Shown: positions 1 to 6,325 of the stretch, in pieces
Numbering within the stretch: the stretch's first letter is position 1
Layout of the letters: every line of letters starts with the position of its first letter
NCBI GenBank assembly: GCA_028876585.1
Contig: JAGWRL010000297.1
Coordinates: 1 to 9,752, forward strand
DNA: 9,752 bases
From: Pseudomonadota bacterium
GTDB taxonomy: Bacteria; Pseudomonadota; Alphaproteobacteria; Rhizobiales; Beijerinckiaceae
Direction: 5' to 3'
Made by a program: the position numbers and the translations under genes
The notes under the pieces: model-generated
The model's database searches: none
Seen by the model: only the letters and a program-made list of their open reading frames with translations
What the model was told of the DNA's origin: nothing

Positions 1-537
1 CGAGCGCGGCGGCGTCCCCGCCAGCCGCGCCAGCCGCCACAGCGCCGCCCGCGCCAGCCACAGCGGCGCCGGCGACCCGGCGGCGTCGGGGGCCGAGCAT
101 TCGGCGGCGAGATCGGCAAGCAGGCCGGTCATCCGCGCCGCCGTCTCCGGCTCGTGGCCTAGCGCGACCAGTCGCGGCGCGGCGAACAGATCGGCGAAGG
201 TCGCCCCGGCGCCGCCCTCGCCTTCCAGCAGCGCGCGGGCGTCGAAGGTCAGCACGAACCCTTGCGTGCGCGGCGTGAAGGCGAAGCCATGCGCGAAACC
301 GGGCGGGATCACCAGCGCCAGCGGCCCGCGCCCCTCCGCCGTCTCGGCGCCGAGGCTCGCCCGCACCGACCCCTCCGCCACCCACAGCACCTGATGCAAG
401 CCGCGATGCAGATGCGAGGCGATGCGCCAGTCGTGGCGGGCGCTGCGCGCGGCGATGGTCTCGATGTGCAAGCTCGGCGGCGCGCCGCCGGGCGCGTCGC
501 CATAGAGCGTGAAAGCGGGAATCTTGGGGCTGGACAT
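1..537 (-). CDS. AraC-family transcriptional regulator, PobR-like (5' part only)
   Basis: The gene starts with ATG at 537 and runs off the left edge, so only the first 179 residues are seen. They begin MSSPKIPAFTLYG, an opening typical of AraC regulators annotated as PobR-like (4-hydroxybenzoate responsive). A cupin-type sensor domain follows, with a His-rich ligand-pocket region (His42, His44, His48, then HQVLWVAEGSV) and a PPGFAHGFAF strand. The DNA-binding helix-turn-helix pair expected at the C-terminus lies outside the window. The gene is divergent from the P450 gene at 660, with a 122-base shared upstream region, so it probably controls itself and that P450. The assignment to the AraC/PobR type rests on recognised N-terminal style, not on the HTH. 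The ligand is inferred; another aromatic acid is equally possible. Confidence 0.72.
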   Translation of the reverse strand, partial: MSSPKIPAFTLYGDAPGGAPPSLHIETIAARSARHDWRIASHLHRGLHQVLWVAEGSVRASLGAETAEGRGPLALVIPPGFAHGFAFTPRTQGFVLTFDARALLEGEGGAGATFADLFAAPRLVALGHEPETAARMTGLLADLAAECSAPDAAGSPAPLWLARAALWRLARLAGTPPRS

Positions 538-563
538 GGCTCGACCGTGCGCCTACGCCGCTA

Positions 564-591
564 GCAGTTTGGCCGAAAAGTGCAAGTTTGC
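564..591. promoter_or_regulatory. Candidate AraC-type operator: spaced direct repeat
   Basis: Between the divergent regulator and P450 genes, AGTTTG occurs at 566-571 and again at 585-590, 19 bases apart start to start. The flanking context is similar (GCAGTTTGG and GCAAGTTTGC). AraC-family dimers usually bind two direct half-sites about two helical turns apart, so this is a reasonable operator candidate. The function is inferred from repeat spacing and position only. Confidence 0.3.
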
Positions 592-659
592 TGCGGGCCG
601 ACGCTCTGGCCGGACGCGGGCCGGTTCGCTATCCTGACGCCAACGCCAAGGGAGGAGCC

Positions 660-1823
660 ATGTTCACCTTCGACCCCTATTCCTCCGTCGTCGACGCCGA
701 CCCGTTCCCCTTCTACAAAACCCTGCGCGACGAATATCCCGCCTTCTGGAGCGATCAGGCGGGGATGTGGATACTCTCGCGCTACGACGACATCGTGCGC
801 GCCGGCCAGGATTGGCAGACCTTTTCCTCGGCCAAGGGCAACATGATGACCGAACTGCCCGGCCGCGCCGGCGCGACGCTCGGCACCACCGACCCGCCGC
901 GCCACGACCGGCTGCGCGGCCTGATCCAGAAAGCCTTCACCCGCCGCAACCTCGAAGGGCTCGGCCAGCCGATCCGCGAGATCGCGCGCGCGGCGGCGCA
1001 AAACCTGAGGGGCCGGCGCGAGTTCGACTATATCGGCGACTTCTCCTCCAAATTCACCGTGCGCGTGCTGTTCATGACGCTCGGCCTGCCGGTCGAGGAC
1101 GAACAGACGGTGCGCGAAAAAGCGGTGCTGATGGTGCAGAACGATCCGGTCACCCGCGCCAAGGGGCCGGAGCATATAGCCGCCTTCGAATGGGTGCGCG
1201 ACTACGCCACCAAGATCATCGAGATCCGCCGCAAGAACCCGGTCGACGACCTGATCTCGCATTTCACCCACGCCGAGATCGACGGCGACCGGCTCGATGA
1301 CCGCGAAGTGCTGCTGACCACGACGACGCTGATCATGGCCGGCATCGAATCGCTGGGCGGCTTCATGAGCATGTTCGCGCTCAACCTCGCCGATTTCGCC
1401 GACGCGCGCCGCGCCTGCGTCGCCAACCCGGATGTGATCTCCGATGCGCTGGAGGAGAGCCTGCGCTTCAACACCTCGGCGCAGCGCTTCAAGCGCTGCC
1501 TGACGCGCGACATCGAATTGCACGGGCAGAGCCTCAAGGCCGGCGATTTCGTCTGTTGCGCCTATGGTTCGGGCAATCGCGACGAGCGCCAGTTCGCCAA
1601 CCCCGACGTCTACGACATCGCCCGCAGGCCGAAGGGGCACCTAGGCTTCGGCGGCGGCGTGCATGCGTGCCTCGGCTCGGCGATCGCCAGAATCGCCATT
1701 CGCATCGCGGTCGAGGAGTTCCACGCCGTCGTGCCGGAATATCAGCGGGTCGAGGCGGACCTGCCGTGGATGCCGTCCTCGACCTTCCGCAGCCCGCTGA
1801 GACTGATGCTCGCCTTCAACTGA
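660..1823 (+). CDS. Cytochrome P450
   Basis: A soluble class I bacterial P450 of 387 residues (family usually about 400): a heme-thiolate monooxygenase that would take electrons from a ferredoxin and a ferredoxin reductase. Visible motifs are TDPPRHDRLRG (77-87, helix C), the I-helix stretch MAGIESLGG (226-234), ExxR at Glu266-Arg269, NRDE (306-309), and the heme-binding loop FGGGVHACLG (330-339) with proximal ligand Cys337. The I helix carries Glu230-Ser231 where most P450s have Asp/Glu-Thr. The ATG at 660 is chosen because GGGAGGAG (650-657) lies just before it. An upstream TTG at 588 would only add a low-complexity tail inside the promoter region. No redox partner gene lies within the window. 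The divergent PobR-like regulator suggests an aromatic substrate such as a methoxy- or hydroxybenzoate, but this is inference. Confidence 0.93.
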   Translation: MFTFDPYSSVVDADPFPFYKTLRDEYPAFWSDQAGMWILSRYDDIVRAGQDWQTFSSAKGNMMTELPGRAGATLGTTDPPRHDRLRGLIQKAFTRRNLEGLGQPIREIARAAAQNLRGRREFDYIGDFSSKFTVRVLFMTLGLPVEDEQTVREKAVLMVQNDPVTRAKGPEHIAAFEWVRDYATKIIEIRRKNPVDDLISHFTHAEIDGDRLDDREVLLTTTTLIMAGIESLGGFMSMFALNLADFADARRACVANPDVISDALEESLRFNTSAQRFKRCLTRDIELHGQSLKAGDFVCCAYGSGNRDERQFANPDVYDIARRPKGHLGFGGGVHACLGSAIARIAIRIAVEEFHAVVPEYQRVEADLPWMPSSTFRSPLRLMLAFN

Positions 1824-1831
1824 AGGCGCGC

Positions 1832-2176
1832 TCAGTCGGTGCCGTAGATCACCCTCGGCCCGTGGATCACCGGCTGATGGCCGATATAAATGATATGCGG
1901 ACCGGGCGGCGGCCCGCCGACGGCCGCGGGCACGGGACAGGGCAGCGGCGGCACCACGACGACATCCGGCGCCGGCCTATCCGGCGCCGCTTCCGCCGAC
2001 GGCTCGACGATGACGGGCAGCAGCCCGTCGCCGAGAAAGCCGGGACCGTGCGGGTGGCGATGATGTTGGCCGGGGCCGGGGCCGGGATGCGGGGCGCGCA
2101 TGACGCCGCCGTGGCTGAAGGCATGCGCGGGGGCGGCGAGGACGAGGCAGCCGAACACGAGGACCGACGCTTTCAC
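1832..2176 (-). CDS. Small secreted His/Pro-rich protein of unknown function
   Basis: A 114-residue protein starting with GTG at 2176, preceded by a good ribosome binding site (GAAGGAG about 7-8 bases upstream). Residues 1-19 form a clear Sec signal peptide (Lys2, a hydrophobic core, and AHA before the probable cleavage after Ala19). The mature part of about 95 residues is rich in proline (22) and histidine (9), including a PHPGPGPGQHHRHPHGPG stretch. It ends in two related Ile-Tyr segments, PHIIYIGHQP and GPRVIYG. There is no membrane segment after the signal, so it is probably periplasmic. The family is not recognised; clustered His would allow metal binding, but that is speculation. The gene is divergent from cobT and convergent with the P450 gene, ending only 8 bases from its stop. 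Confidence 0.7.
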   Translation of the reverse strand: MKASVLVFGCLVLAAPAHAFSHGGVMRAPHPGPGPGQHHRHPHGPGFLGDGLLPVIVEPSAEAAPDRPAPDVVVVPPLPCPVPAAVGGPPPGPHIIYIGHQPVIHGPRVIYGTD

Positions 2177-2280
2177 GCGCGTTCTCCTTCAAAACGAGGC
2201 GGCCTCCTCGCGAGCAAGGTTAGCAAAGGGTTAAGGCGTCGCCAAGCCGCTTGCGCCAAAATGGTGAATGGAGCTTGCGC

Positions 2281-2310
2281 TTGTGACCCGACGCGCCGGC
2301 GGCCTATAAG
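2281..2310 (+). promoter_or_regulatory. Probable sigma70-type promoter of cobT
   Basis: TTGTGA (2281-2286) and TATAAG (2305-2310) are separated by 18 bases and match the -35 and -10 consensus at 4 and 5 of 6 positions. The predicted transcription start falls about 7 bases after the -10 box, that is at or next to the cobT ATG at 2317. The remaining gap back to the divergent secreted-protein gene (2177-2280) shows no other clear element. Confidence 0.45.
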
Positions 2311-2316
2311 CCAGAC

Positions 2317-4242
2317 ATGCCGACCGTCGACGTCAAACCCAGCAGCAATCGCAAGCCCGGCGCGAAGCCGGAAGCCGTCAACGAGCCGTTCAAGCGCGCC
2401 TTGAGCGCCTGCGCGCGGGCGATGTCGCGCCACCCCGAATTGGAGGTCGTGTTCTCCGCCGACAAGCCCGGCCTCGTCAGCGGGCCGGAGGGCGCGAAGG
2501 CGCGGCTGCCGGAGCCGCCGCGCAAGCCCAACCCGCGCGAAGCGGCGGTGCTGCGCGGCCTGGCGGATGCGATGTCGCTGCGGCTCGCCTGCCACAGCGA
2601 GGCGGTGCATCGCCGCCACGCGCCGCAGAACGCGCCCGCCCGCGCCCTGTTCGACGCGGTCGAGCAGGCGCGCGTCGAGGCGATCGGCGCGCGGCGGATG
2701 GAGGGGGTGGCGGCCAACCTGACCGCGATGCTCGACGACCGCTATCACAAGAGCCCGGCGGCCGACGCGCGCGACCGCGACGAGGCGCCGATGGAGGATG
2801 CCGTCGCGATGCTGGTGCGTGAGCGGCTGACCGGGCTGGCGCCGCCGCCCGGCGCGCAGCGCATCGTCGAATTGTGGCGGCAGGCGATCGAGGCCAAGGC
2901 CGGCGCCGAACTCGACAAATTGTCGGGCGCGATCGAGGACCAGCGCGCCTTCGCCAAGGGTGTGCACAAGCTGCTCGCCTCGCTCGATCTCGCCAGCGAT
3001 TCGGACGCCGAGGCGGAGGAGAGCGAGGAAGACAAGGACGAGGACAACGCGCCCGAACCGCCCGACGATTCCGACGGCGAGGGCGAGGACTCCGAATCCA
3101 AGGAATCGATGGAGATTGAATCGCTTCAGGATTCGGCCGACGATCTCGAAGAGGGCGCGATGGAGGCGGCCGACGCGCCTTCGGCCGAATTCCCCGAGGA
3201 GAGCGACGCGGGCGAATCGGAGGAAGCCTCCGAGAACCGCCCCGCCCCCTCCGGCGCGCAGGATCGGCGCGGGCCGGACTACAAGGCCTTCACCACCAAA
3301 TACGACGAGACGGTCGAGGCCCCGGATCTGTGCGAGCCGGAGGAATTGCAGCGGCTGCGCGACTATCTCGACAAGCAGCTCGCCAATCTGTCGAGCGTGG
3401 TGGCGCGGCTCGCCAACCGGCTGCAACGGCGGCTGATGGCGCAGCAGAACCGTTCGTGGGAATTCGACCTCGAAGAAGGCATGCTCGACACCGCGCGGCT
3501 GCCGCGCATCGTCATCGACGCGCAGCAGCCGCTGTCGTTCAAGCAAGAGAAGGACATGGAGTTCCGCGACACGGTGGTGACGCTGCTGATCGACAATTCC
3601 GGCTCGATGCGCGGCCGCCCGATCACGGTCGCCGCCTCCTGCGGCGACATTCTCGCGCGCACGCTGGAGCGTTGCGGCGTGAAGGTGGAGATCCTCGGCT
3701 TCACCACGCGGGCGTGGAAGGGCGGGCAATCGCGCGAAGCGTGGTTGCAGGCCGGCAAGCCCGCCAACCCCGGACGACTCAACGACCTGCGCCATATCGT
3801 CTACAAATCCGCCGACGCGCCGTGGCGGCGGGCGCGCAAGAACCTCGGGCTGATGATGCGCGAGGGGCTGTTGAAGGAGAACATCGACGGCGAGGCGCTC
3901 GATTGGGCGCATCAACGTTTGCTCGGCCGCACCGAGCAGCGCAAGATCCTGATGATGATCTCCGACGGCGCGCCGGTCGACGATTCCACCCTCTCCGTCA
4001 ACTCCGGCAATTATCTGGAGCGCCATCTGCGTTACGTGATCGAGGAGATCGAGACCCGCTCGCCGGTGGAGCTGATCGCCATCGGCATCGGCCACGACGT
4101 CACCCGCTACTATCGCCGCGCGGTGACGATCGTCGACGCCGAGGAACTGGGCGGGGCGATGACGGAAAAGCTGGCGGAGCTGTTCGAGGAGGCGCCGGCG
4201 CCCAAGCGCGGCCGTCCGACGCGGCCGAGGCGGGCGGCCTGA
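2317..4242 (+). CDS. cobT: Aerobic cobaltochelatase subunit CobT
   Basis: CobT acts with CobN and CobS in the ATP-dependent insertion of Co2+ into hydrogenobyrinic acid a,c-diamide, in the late-cobalt (aerobic) route to vitamin B12, in the cytosol. The 641 residues match the usual family length (about 630). The N-terminal part has the family-like EPFKRAL...[10 protein letters not shown] region from residue 23. A strongly acidic low-complexity linker spans about 228-307. The C-terminal part is a von Willebrand factor A domain with a complete metal-binding MIDAS start, Asp426-x-Ser428-x-Ser430 (IDNSGSM), and MMISDGAP around Asp550. The tail is basic ([11 protein letters not shown]). The ATG at 2317 is the only plausible start: an in-frame TGA sits at 2284-2286, no start codon lies between, and the next ATG (Met36) would cut into the conserved region. 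There is no Shine-Dalgarno sequence. The partners cobS and cobN are not in the window. Confidence 0.95.
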   Translation: MPTVDVKPSSNRKPGAKPEAVNEPFKRALSACARAMSRHPELEVVFSADKPGLVSGPEGAKARLPEPPRKPNPREAAVLRGLADAMSLRLACHSEAVHRRHAPQNAPARALFDAVEQARVEAIGARRMEGVAANLTAMLDDRYHKSPAADARDRDEAPMEDAVAMLVRERLTGLAPPPGAQRIVELWRQAIEAKAGAELDKLSGAIEDQRAFAKGVHKLLASLDLASDSDAEAEESEEDKDEDNAPEPPDDSDGEGEDSESKESMEIESLQDSADDLEEGAMEAADAPSAEFPEESDAGESEEASENRPAPSGAQDRRGPDYKAFTTKYDETVEAPDLCEPEELQRLRDYLDKQLANLSSVVARLANRLQRRLMAQQNRSWEFDLEEGMLDTARLPRIVIDAQQPLSFKQEKDMEFRDTVVTLLIDNSGSMRGRPITVAASCGDILARTLERCGVKVEILGFTTRAWKGGQSREAWLQAGKPANPGRLNDLRHIVYKSADAPWRRARKNLGLMMREGLLKENIDGEALDWAHQRLLGRTEQRKILMMISDGAPVDDSTLSVNSGNYLERHLRYVIEEIETRSPVELIAIGIGHDVTRYYRRAVTIVDAEELGGAMTEKLAELFEEAPAPKRGRPTRPRRAA

Positions 4243-4266
4243 GCCTTGCCTTAGCGGAAGCGCGTA

Positions 4267-4300
4267 TTGACTTCGGACTATATTTGTTCTAGCTTCGTTC
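4267..4300 (+). promoter_or_regulatory. Putative promoter overlapped by a LexA (SOS) box
   Basis: TTGACT (4267-4272) with a 17-base spacer leads to TAGCTT (4290-4295), a plausible -35 and a weak -10. Directly on the -10 sits GTTC-N7-GTTC (GTTC at 4286-4289 and 4297-4300), the exact form of the LexA operator known from Alphaproteobacteria. It is the only such motif I found in the window. The position over the -10 and 24 bases before the downstream ATG is what a repressor site should have. LexA control is inferred. Confidence 0.55.
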
Positions 4301-4323
4301 ATGACTGGAACGGAGCGGAAGCC

Positions 4324-4683
4324 ATGGTTCTGGAGCAGGGCGGTCTATGCGAGGACGGCGGCGCCTATCTGGCGCAGGAGGATCTGATCCTGCGTAAGTA
4401 CCGGCATTGGCGCGGTCGCTCCGGGCGCTCCTATGTGTTCAGCGTCTATGCGCCGGCGGAGTGCCCGCCTTACGAGGACGCGGTGCTGATGGTGACGGCG
4501 CGGCGCAGCGGGCGGGTTCTGGCCTGCCTCGATCTCGGGCCGTTCCCGGAATCGCGGCTGATGCGGCTGCGCCGGCGCTTCGTCGAGGCGCTCGGCGAGG
4601 TCGAGTTCCAAATTCACGTCCTGGCCGAGCGCGCCGGCGACCGGGTCGCGCTTATCGACGATCTGACGCCGCTGGCGGCGTGA
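4324..4683 (+). CDS. Conserved-looking protein of unknown function, possibly SOS-regulated
   Basis: A soluble protein of 119 residues with no signal peptide or membrane segment and no motif I recognise. It has an arginine-rich segment (KYRHWRGRSGRSYVF, about residues 22-36), alternating hydrophobic strands (VFSVYAP, AVLMVTARR, RVLACLDLG), an RLMRLRRRFVEAL helix and a hydrophobic C-terminal strand, suggesting a small alpha/beta domain. The ATG at 4324 is chosen because it follows the putative promoter and LexA box. An earlier TTG at 4267 is the -35 box itself. The ribosome binding site (CGGAGCGGAA, 4311-4320) is only moderate. The gene stands 81 bases after cobT but seems to have its own promoter. 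Its last 32 bases overlap the end of the convergent ChaC-like gene. A role in the DNA-damage response is suggested only by the operator. Confidence 0.72.
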   Translation: MVLEQGGLCEDGGAYLAQEDLILRKYRHWRGRSGRSYVFSVYAPAECPPYEDAVLMVTARRSGRVLACLDLGPFPESRLMRLRRRFVEALGEVEFQIHVLAERAGDRVALIDDLTPLAA

Positions 4684-5278
4684 GCGGCGCCTCGCGCCGG
4701 CGCAGCGCTTCGGCGACGCGCTCGACCAGCGCATCGCAGATGCCGAGCCCGGCGAGATTGCTCCAGGTGTTGAGCGCATATTCGCAATTCGGCCCGGCGA
4801 CGCCGGCGGCGCCGGCGATGGTCTCCACCAGCGCGTCGAAATCGGCCATCGCGACATATTGCTCGTGCGCGGGGTTGGCGACATAGGCGTAAGCGTCGTG
4901 GCGGGCGCCGTCGCGGGTCTCGATCGCCACCAGCCGCTCGTCGTAGACATTGGTGATGAGTTCGCGCTCGCGCAGGTATTGCATGGTCTCGGCGTGCAAC
5001 TCACCGGCGACGCAATAGGCGACGCCCTCGCAGACGCCGCCCGTCTCCAGGCCAAGCACGAGGCCCGGCGCCTGTGGCGTGCCGCGATAGACTTGCGAGC
5101 GGATGCAATAGGCGCGGCGGAAGCCGGCCAGCCGCGCCGGCTCGCGCGATTTATAGGGAAAGCCCGGATTCCAGATCAGCGAGCCATAGGCGAAGACCCA
5201 GAAATCCGCCCGGACCCGCGCCGAGCCTGCGTGCGGGGGGCGGGAGATCGTCACGACGTCGGCGTCCTCCAACAGCAT
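4652..5278 (-). CDS. chaC: ChaC-like gamma-glutamylcyclotransferase
   Basis: Members of this family release 5-oxoproline from gamma-glutamyl compounds; the ChaC branch acts on glutathione in the cytosol, giving 5-oxoproline and Cys-Gly. The 208-residue protein shows the family's substrate-binding loop YGSLIWNP (31-38) near the start, followed by LAGFRRAYCIRS (50-61), the glycine-rich PGLVLGLETGG and the helix YLREREL, where Glu106 is the likely catalytic glutamate. Length fits ChaC. The ATG at 5278 is preceded by GAAGGA at suitable spacing. The gene lies 98 bases after tyrA on the same strand and may be read from that operon, from a weak promoter in the gap, or both. Its 3' end overlaps the convergent gene at 4324-4683. 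Specificity for glutathione is inferred from family resemblance. Confidence 0.85.
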   Translation of the reverse strand: MLLEDADVVTISRPPHAGSARVRADFWVFAYGSLIWNPGFPYKSREPARLAGFRRAYCIRSQVYRGTPQAPGLVLGLETGGVCEGVAYCVAGELHAETMQYLRERELITNVYDERLVAIETRDGARHDAYAYVANPAHEQYVAMADFDALVETIAGAAGVAGPNCEYALNTWSNLAGLGICDALVERVAEALRRREAPLTPPAASDRR

Positions 5279-5314
5279 GGATCGTCCTTCGCAGCCTGAT
5301 CCCGTAGAGACGGG

Positions 5315-5343
5315 AATGAATGAAAAAACCCCCGAAATGGCAA
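5315..5343 (-). promoter_or_regulatory. Weak candidate promoter for the ChaC-like gene
   Basis: On the minus strand TTGCCA (5338-5343) and TTCATT (5315-5320) are 17 bases apart, matching the -35 at 5 of 6 positions and the -10 at 3 of 6. This lies in the most AT-rich stretch of the region, between tyrA and the ChaC-like gene. A short inverted repeat (CCCGT-AGAG-ACGGG, 5301-5314) lies just downstream but has no T-run on its 3' side, so I do not call a terminator. Confidence 0.22.
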
Positions 5344-5376
5344 ATTTTTGGTTAGCAAGTTTCCGGCCAGCCGCTC

Positions 5377-6321
5377 TTAAGCGCCATCTTCCTGCGTGCG
5401 GCGGCCGAAATCCGGCGCCGGCGTCTCCTGGCCCTGCTCGACGATGGCGCGCCGGATCGCGCGGGTGCGGGTGAACAGGTCGAACAGCCCCTGCCCGTCG
5501 CCGCGCCGGATCATCCGTTGCAGCGCAGTCAGATCCTCGCTGAAGCGGCCGAGCATCTCCAGCACCGCCTCGCGATTGTGCAGGAACACGTCGCGCCACA
5601 TCGTCGGATCGGAGGCCGCCAGCCGCGTCGAATCGCGAAAGCCGCCGGCGGAGAACTTGATCACCTCCGAGCGCAGCGAATCCTCCAGATCCGCCGCCGT
5701 GCCGACGATGTTGTAGGCGATGAGATGCGGCACGTGGCTGGTGATGGCGAGCACGAGGTCGTGGTGCTCGGGCGTCATGATCTCGACATTGGCGCCGAGC
5801 GCGGTCCATAGAGCGCGCACTTGCTCGACGGCGCCCGGATCGGCCTCCGGCGGCGGGGTGAGGATGCACCAGCGGTTCTTGAACAGCGTCGCGAAGCCCG
5901 CGTCCGGCCCCGATTGTTCGGTGCCGGCGACGGGATGGGCCGGCACCAGATGCACGCCCGCGGGCAGACGCGGGCCGACGTCGGCGACGACGGAGGCCTT
6001 CACCGAGCCGACGTCGGAGACGATCGCGCCCGCTTTCAGCGCCGGCGCGATCGCTTTGGCGATCTCGGCGTTGGCGCCGACCGGCGCGCACAGGATGACG
6101 AGATCGGCCTCGCTCACCGCCGCCGCGATCGAGGGCGCGTAAGTCTGGCCAAGGCCGAGCGCCTCGGCGCGCGTCAGCGCCGCCGCGTCGCAATCGTGCA
6201 GCACGACGCGCGCCGCCGCGCCGGTTTTCTCCAGCGCGCGGGCGATCGAGGAGCCGATGAGGCCGACGCCGATGAGGGCGACCGTCCCGATCAGCGGCTC
6301 GGGCAAGCGGGGCAGCGGCAT
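5377..6321 (-). CDS. tyrA: Prephenate/arogenate (cyclohexadienyl) dehydrogenase
   Basis: Catalyses the NAD(P)-dependent oxidative decarboxylation of prephenate to 4-hydroxyphenylpyruvate, or of arogenate to tyrosine, in tyrosine synthesis. The 314 residues begin with a Rossmann fold carrying the dinucleotide motif GVGLIG (18-23). The motif HPVAGTEQSG (129-138) follows, with the likely catalytic His129. Further on are SHVPHLIAYN and AGGFRDSTRLAASDP, which hold the second histidine and the substrate-binding arginine of the family. No ACT or chorismate mutase domain is fused to it. The ATG at 6321 lies 4 bases after the hisC stop, so the two are almost certainly co-transcribed and translationally coupled. 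Whether it prefers prephenate or arogenate cannot be read from the sequence; tyrC is another name in use. Confidence 0.93.
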   Translation of the reverse strand: MPLPRLPEPLIGTVALIGVGLIGSSIARALEKTGAAARVVLHDCDAAALTRAEALGLGQTYAPSIAAAVSEADLVILCAPVGANAEIAKAIAPALKAGAIVSDVGSVKASVVADVGPRLPAGVHLVPAHPVAGTEQSGPDAGFATLFKNRWCILTPPPEADPGAVEQVRALWTALGANVEIMTPEHHDLVLAITSHVPHLIAYNIVGTAADLEDSLRSEVIKFSAGGFRDSTRLAASDPTMWRDVFLHNREAVLEMLGRFSEDLTALQRMIRRGDGQGLFDLFTRTRAIRRAIVEQGQETPAPDFGRRTQEDGA

Positions 6322-6325
6322 CGCG

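Noticed and set aside
588..659. Upstream TTG start for the P450, adding 24 residues
   Set aside because: The added part is not P450-like, and a strong ribosome binding site lies directly before the ATG at 660.
561..1640. A 359-codon minus-strand frame opposite the P450 gene
   Set aside because: Shadow of the P450 coding sequence; no recognisable domain and no ribosome binding site considered convincing.
2177..2316. Cobalamin riboswitch upstream of cobT
   Set aside because: The gap is too short for one, the B12-box core was not found, and the promoter leaves almost no leader.
3000..3240. Acidic low-complexity stretch as an insertion in cobT
   Set aside because: An acidic linker before the VWA domain is normal for CobT, and total length agrees with the family.
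2173..4302. A 709-codon open frame on the minus strand opposite cobT
   Set aside because: Arg/Leu/Gly-rich shadow caused by high GC and third-position bias of cobT, which is a clear homolog on the other strand.
4267..4323. Upstream TTG start for the 119-residue unknown protein
   Set aside because: That TTG is part of the -35 hexamer and the added residues would be encoded by the promoter and LexA box.
5301..5330. Rho-independent terminator between tyrA and the ChaC-like gene
   Set aside because: The 5-bp inverted repeat lies 3' of the T-run on the minus strand, the wrong order for a terminator in that direction.
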